The position numbers and the translations under genes are program-made. Below the pieces are notes generated by a model, which was not told where the DNA came from, ran no database searches, and saw only the letters and a program-made list of their open reading frames with translations. A DNA stretch of 64,000 nt, taken from Hippasteria phrygiana (lineage: Eukaryota > Echinodermata > Asteroidea > Valvatida > Goniasteridae). The stretch spans positions 186,001 to 250,000 of the forward strand of contig JAZGUH010000705.1 of the NCBI GenBank assembly GCA_037893225.1. Reading direction: 5' to 3'. Below are positions 61,139 to 64,000 of the stretch, piece by piece. Each line of letters opens with the position of its first letter. Position 1 is the first letter of the stretch.

Positions 61139-64000
61139 GCCAGATCTAAGCTATCCATACATGTCAAAATTACTGAATTTGGTTGATATTTCATGCAATT
61201 ATGAATGAGTAAAGCAAGTCCATACCCCAGGGAATTTGACAGGCATGGAGCAATAAATTAAAGGTAATCTGCACACAGATGGTGGCCTGGAAGAAAATAA
61301 ACATTGCGAGGTTTGAATTTTCTCCACAAGTGTTAACTCTAAGAAGCCGCCGATAATTGCAACATGTAGCGCCAGATCTAAGCTATCCATACATGTCAAA
61401 ATTGCTGTATTTGGTTTATATTTCATGCAATTTTGAATGAGTAAAGCAAGTCCATACCCCAGGGAATTTGACATGCATGGAGCAATAAATAGACGGTAAC
61501 ATGTACACAGATGTTGGCCGGAAAGAAAATAAACATTGCGAGGTTTGCATTTTCTCCACAAGTTTTAACTCTAGGAATCCGCCGATGATTGCAACATGTA
61601 GCGCCAGATCTAAGCTATCCATACATGTCAAAATTACTGTATTTGGTTTATATTTCATGCAATTATGAATGAGTAAAGCACGTCATACCCTAGGGAATTT
61701 GACAGGCATGGAGCAATAAATAGAAGGTAATATGCACACAGATGTTGACAAGTGTTAACTCTAAGAAGCCGCCGATAATTGCAACATGTAGCGCCAGATC
61801 TAAGCTATCCATACATGTCAAAATTACTGAATTTGGTTGATATTTCATGCAATTATGAATGAGTAAAGCAAGTCCATACCCCAGCGAATTTGACATGCAT
61901 GGAGCAATAAATAGACGGTAACATGTACACAGATGTTGGCCGGAAAGAAAATAAACATTGCGAGGTTTGAATTTTCTCCACAAGTTTTAACTCTAGGAAG
62001 CCGCCGATGATTGCAACATGTAGCGCCAGATCTAAGCTATCCATACATGTCAAAATTACTGAATTTGGTTGATATTTCATGCAATTATGAATGAGTAAAG
62101 CAAGTCCATACCCCAGGGAATTTGACAGGCATGGAGCAATAAATTAAAGGTAATCTGCACACAGATGGTGGCCTGGAAGAAAATAAACATTGCGAGGTTT
62201 GAATTTTCTCCACAAGTGTTAACTCTAAGAAGCCGCCGATAATTGCAACATGTAGCGCCAGATCTAAGCTATCCATACATGTCAAAATTACTGTATTTGG
62301 TTTATATTTCATGCAATTTTGAATGAGTAAAGCAAGTCCATACCCCAGGGAATTTGACATGCATGGAGCAATAAATAGACTGTAACATGTACACAGATGT
62401 TGGCCGGAAAGAAAATAAACATTGCGAGGTTTGCATTTTCTCCACAAGTTTTAACTCTAGGAATCCGCCGATGATTGCAACATGTAGCGCCAGATCTAAG
62501 CTATCCATACATGTCAAAATTACTGTATTTGGTTTATATTTCATGCAATTATGAATGAGTAAAGCACGTCATACCCTAGGGAATTTGACAGGCATGGAGC
62601 AATAAATAGAAGGTAATATGCACACAGATGTTGACAAGTGTTAACTCTAAGAAGCCGCCGATAATTGCAACATGTAGCGCCAGATCTAAGCTATCCATAC
62701 ATGTCAAAATTACTGAATTTGGTTGATATTTCATGCAATTATGAATGAGTAAAGCAAGTCCATACCCCAGGGAATTTGACATGCATGGAGCAATAAATAG
62801 ACGGTAACATGTACACAGATGTTGGCCGGAAAGAAAATAAACATTGCGAGGTTTGAATTTTCTCCACAAGTTTTAACTCTAAGAAGCCGCCGATAATTGC
62901 AACATGTAGCGCCAGATCTAAGCTATCCATACATGTCAAAATTACTGAATTTGGTTGATATTTCATGCAATTATGAATGAGTAAAGCAAGTCCATACCCC
63001 AGGGAATTTGACATGCATGGAGCAATAAATAGACGGTAACATGTACACAGATGTTGGCCGGAAAGAAAATAAACATTGCGAGGTTTGAATTTTCTCCACA
63101 AGTTTTAACTCTAGGAAGCCGCCGATGATTGCAACATGTAGCGCCAGATCTAAGCTATCCATACATGTCAAAATTACTGAATTTGGTTGATATTTCATGC
63201 AATTATGAATGAGTAAAGCAAGTCCATACCCCAGGGAATTTGACAGGCATGGAGCAATAAATTAAAGGTAATCTGCACACAGATGGTGGCCTGGAAGAAA
63301 ATAAACATTGCGAGGTTTGAATTTTCTCCACAAGTGTTAACTCTAAGAAGCCGCCGATAATTGCAACATGTAGCGCCAGATCTAAGCTATCCATACATGT
63401 CAAAATTACTGTATTTGGTTTATATTTCATGCAATTTTGAATGAGTAAAGCAAGTCCATACCCCAGGGAATTTGACATGCATGGAGCAATAAATAGACGG
63501 TAACATGTACACAGATGTTGGCCGGAAAGAAAATAAACATTGCGAGGTTTGCATTTTCTCCACAAGTTTTAACTCTAGGAATCCGCCGATGATTGCAACA
63601 TGTAGCGCCAGATCTAAGCTATCCATACATGTCAAAATTACTGTATTTGGTTTATATTTCATGCAATTATGAATGAGTAAAGCACGTCATACCCTAGGGA
63701 ATTTGACAGGCATGGAGCAATAAATAGAAGGTAATATGCACACAGATGTTGACAAGTGTTAACTCTAAGAAGCCGCCGATAATTGCAACATGTAGCGCCA
63801 GATCTAAGCTATCCATACATGTCAAAATTACTGAATTTGGTTGATATTTCATGCAATTATGAATGAGTAAAGCAAGTCCATACCCCAGGGAATTTGACAT
63901 GCATGGAGCAATAAATAGACGGTAACATGTACACAGATGTTGGCCGGAAAGAAAATAAACATTGCGAGGTTTGAATTTTCTCCACAAGTTTTAACTCTAA
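61139..64000. repeat. 2890-bp super-unit, copy 2 (cut by window end)
   Basis: Sub-units at 61139-62024 (886 bp), 62025-63142 (1118 bp) and 63143-64000 (A Cp D and a partial monomer from 63797). It carries the same attgctgtat, ccccagcgaattt and gactgtaac markers as copy 1 at 2890-bp offset. The final bases read ctaa where copy 1 has ctag, so the last monomer is I rather than F. Confidence 0.94.

Larger units (their letters stand above)
1..64000. repeat. 232-bp satellite array with higher-order repeats (whole window)
   Basis: The same unit, beginning gccagatctaag, recurs from base 1 to the last base with steps of 232, 231 or 190 bp (starts 1, 233, 465, 697, 929, 1161, 1393, 1583, 1815, 2047, 2278, 2510 and so on). 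I placed 282 monomers, all head-to-tail on one strand, with no gap or foreign insertion. Monomers differ at a limited set of diagnostic positions that recur in fixed order, so the array is a higher-order repeat satellite rather than a simple homogeneous one. Homogenised satellites of this size are known from eukaryotic centromeres and heterochromatin; a centromeric role is inference only. The monomer family is not one I can name, and the species cannot be determined. Confidence 0.98.

Noticed and set aside
1..64000. CRISPR array.
   Set aside because: The repeating unit is 190-232 bp with no short-repeat/unique-spacer alternation and no cas genes.
1..64000. CENP-B box in the monomer.
   Set aside because: The core needs TTCG (CGAA on the other strand). 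The common monomer types contain neither, and the cgaa in ccccagcgaattt at 58991 and 61881 is a rare private change outside any box-like context. ccggga in the A monomer lacks the rest of the motif.
1..64000. Tandem array of genes such as rDNA, histone or snRNA genes.
   Set aside because: The unit is too short and lacks any recognisable rRNA, tRNA, snRNA or coding segment.
1..64000. Naming the host species or a known satellite family.
   Set aside because: No unique flanking sequence is present and I do not recognise the monomer; any name would be a guess.

Overview
The whole 64,000-base window is one uninterrupted, head-to-tail tandem satellite array. I see no credible protein-coding gene, RNA gene, transposon insertion, CRISPR array or unique-sequence island. 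I walked the array monomer by monomer, using the phase in which each monomer begins at gccagatctaag. This gives 282 monomers (281 complete, the last cut by the window edge), all in the same orientation. The basic monomer is 232 bp (about 39% GC by hand count of one monomer). A 231-bp class lacks one C in the gtccatac segment. A 190-bp class (32 copies) additionally lacks an internal 41-bp block. Single 233-bp and 1-base-insertion variants also occur. Long homogenised satellite with higher-order repeats (HORs) points to a eukaryotic chromosome, most likely a centromeric, pericentromeric or other heterochromatic block. The species cannot be named from this sequence alone.

Monomers fall into recurring types, named here by diagnostic motifs. 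A: ttaaaggtaatctgcac plus ggtggccggg. B: gaatttggttta start, acatgcatgg, gacggtaacatgtac, gtgtt, ctaggaag. C: tttgcatttt, agtttt, ctaggaatcc. C' (written Cp): a C with an H/J-like start (gtatttggttta, aattttg). D: the 190-bp deleted form. E: gtcatacccaaggg, 231 bp. F: like B but ggttga start and usually agtttt. I: F with ctaagaag/gataatt end. G: gacggtaatatgtac and actcaaagaag. H: gtcataccctaggg, aattttg, agaaggtaatatgcac, 231 bp. H*: H with a tattttatgc start. J: H-like with gtcataccccaggg and caggcttgg, 231 bp. K: gacggtaatatgtac with ctaagaag end.

Layout. 1-17,748: alternating 7-mer (A Cp D B C E F, 1581 bp), 5-mer (A B C E F, 1159 bp) and 6-mer (A Cp D I G H, 1349 bp) HOR units. 17,749-36,653: two consecutive copies of a 40-43-monomer segment (9800 and 9105 bp). 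36,654-45,797: more 6-mers and 5-mers, containing a second duplication at 4825-bp offset. 45,798-53,697: the least regular stretch, with most of the private point variants and mosaic monomers. 53,698-57,552: a 1580-bp 7-mer rich in J and K monomers. 58,249 to the end: compact 4- and 5-mers (886 and 1118 bp), themselves organised as a 2890-bp unit that is repeated.

The biology readable here is that of satellite evolution: unequal exchange in monomer register, segmental amplification at several nested scales, mosaic monomers with clustered switch points, and a conserved short dyad carried by nearly every monomer. Open reading frames on the minus strand are by-products of the repeat and should not be annotated as genes.
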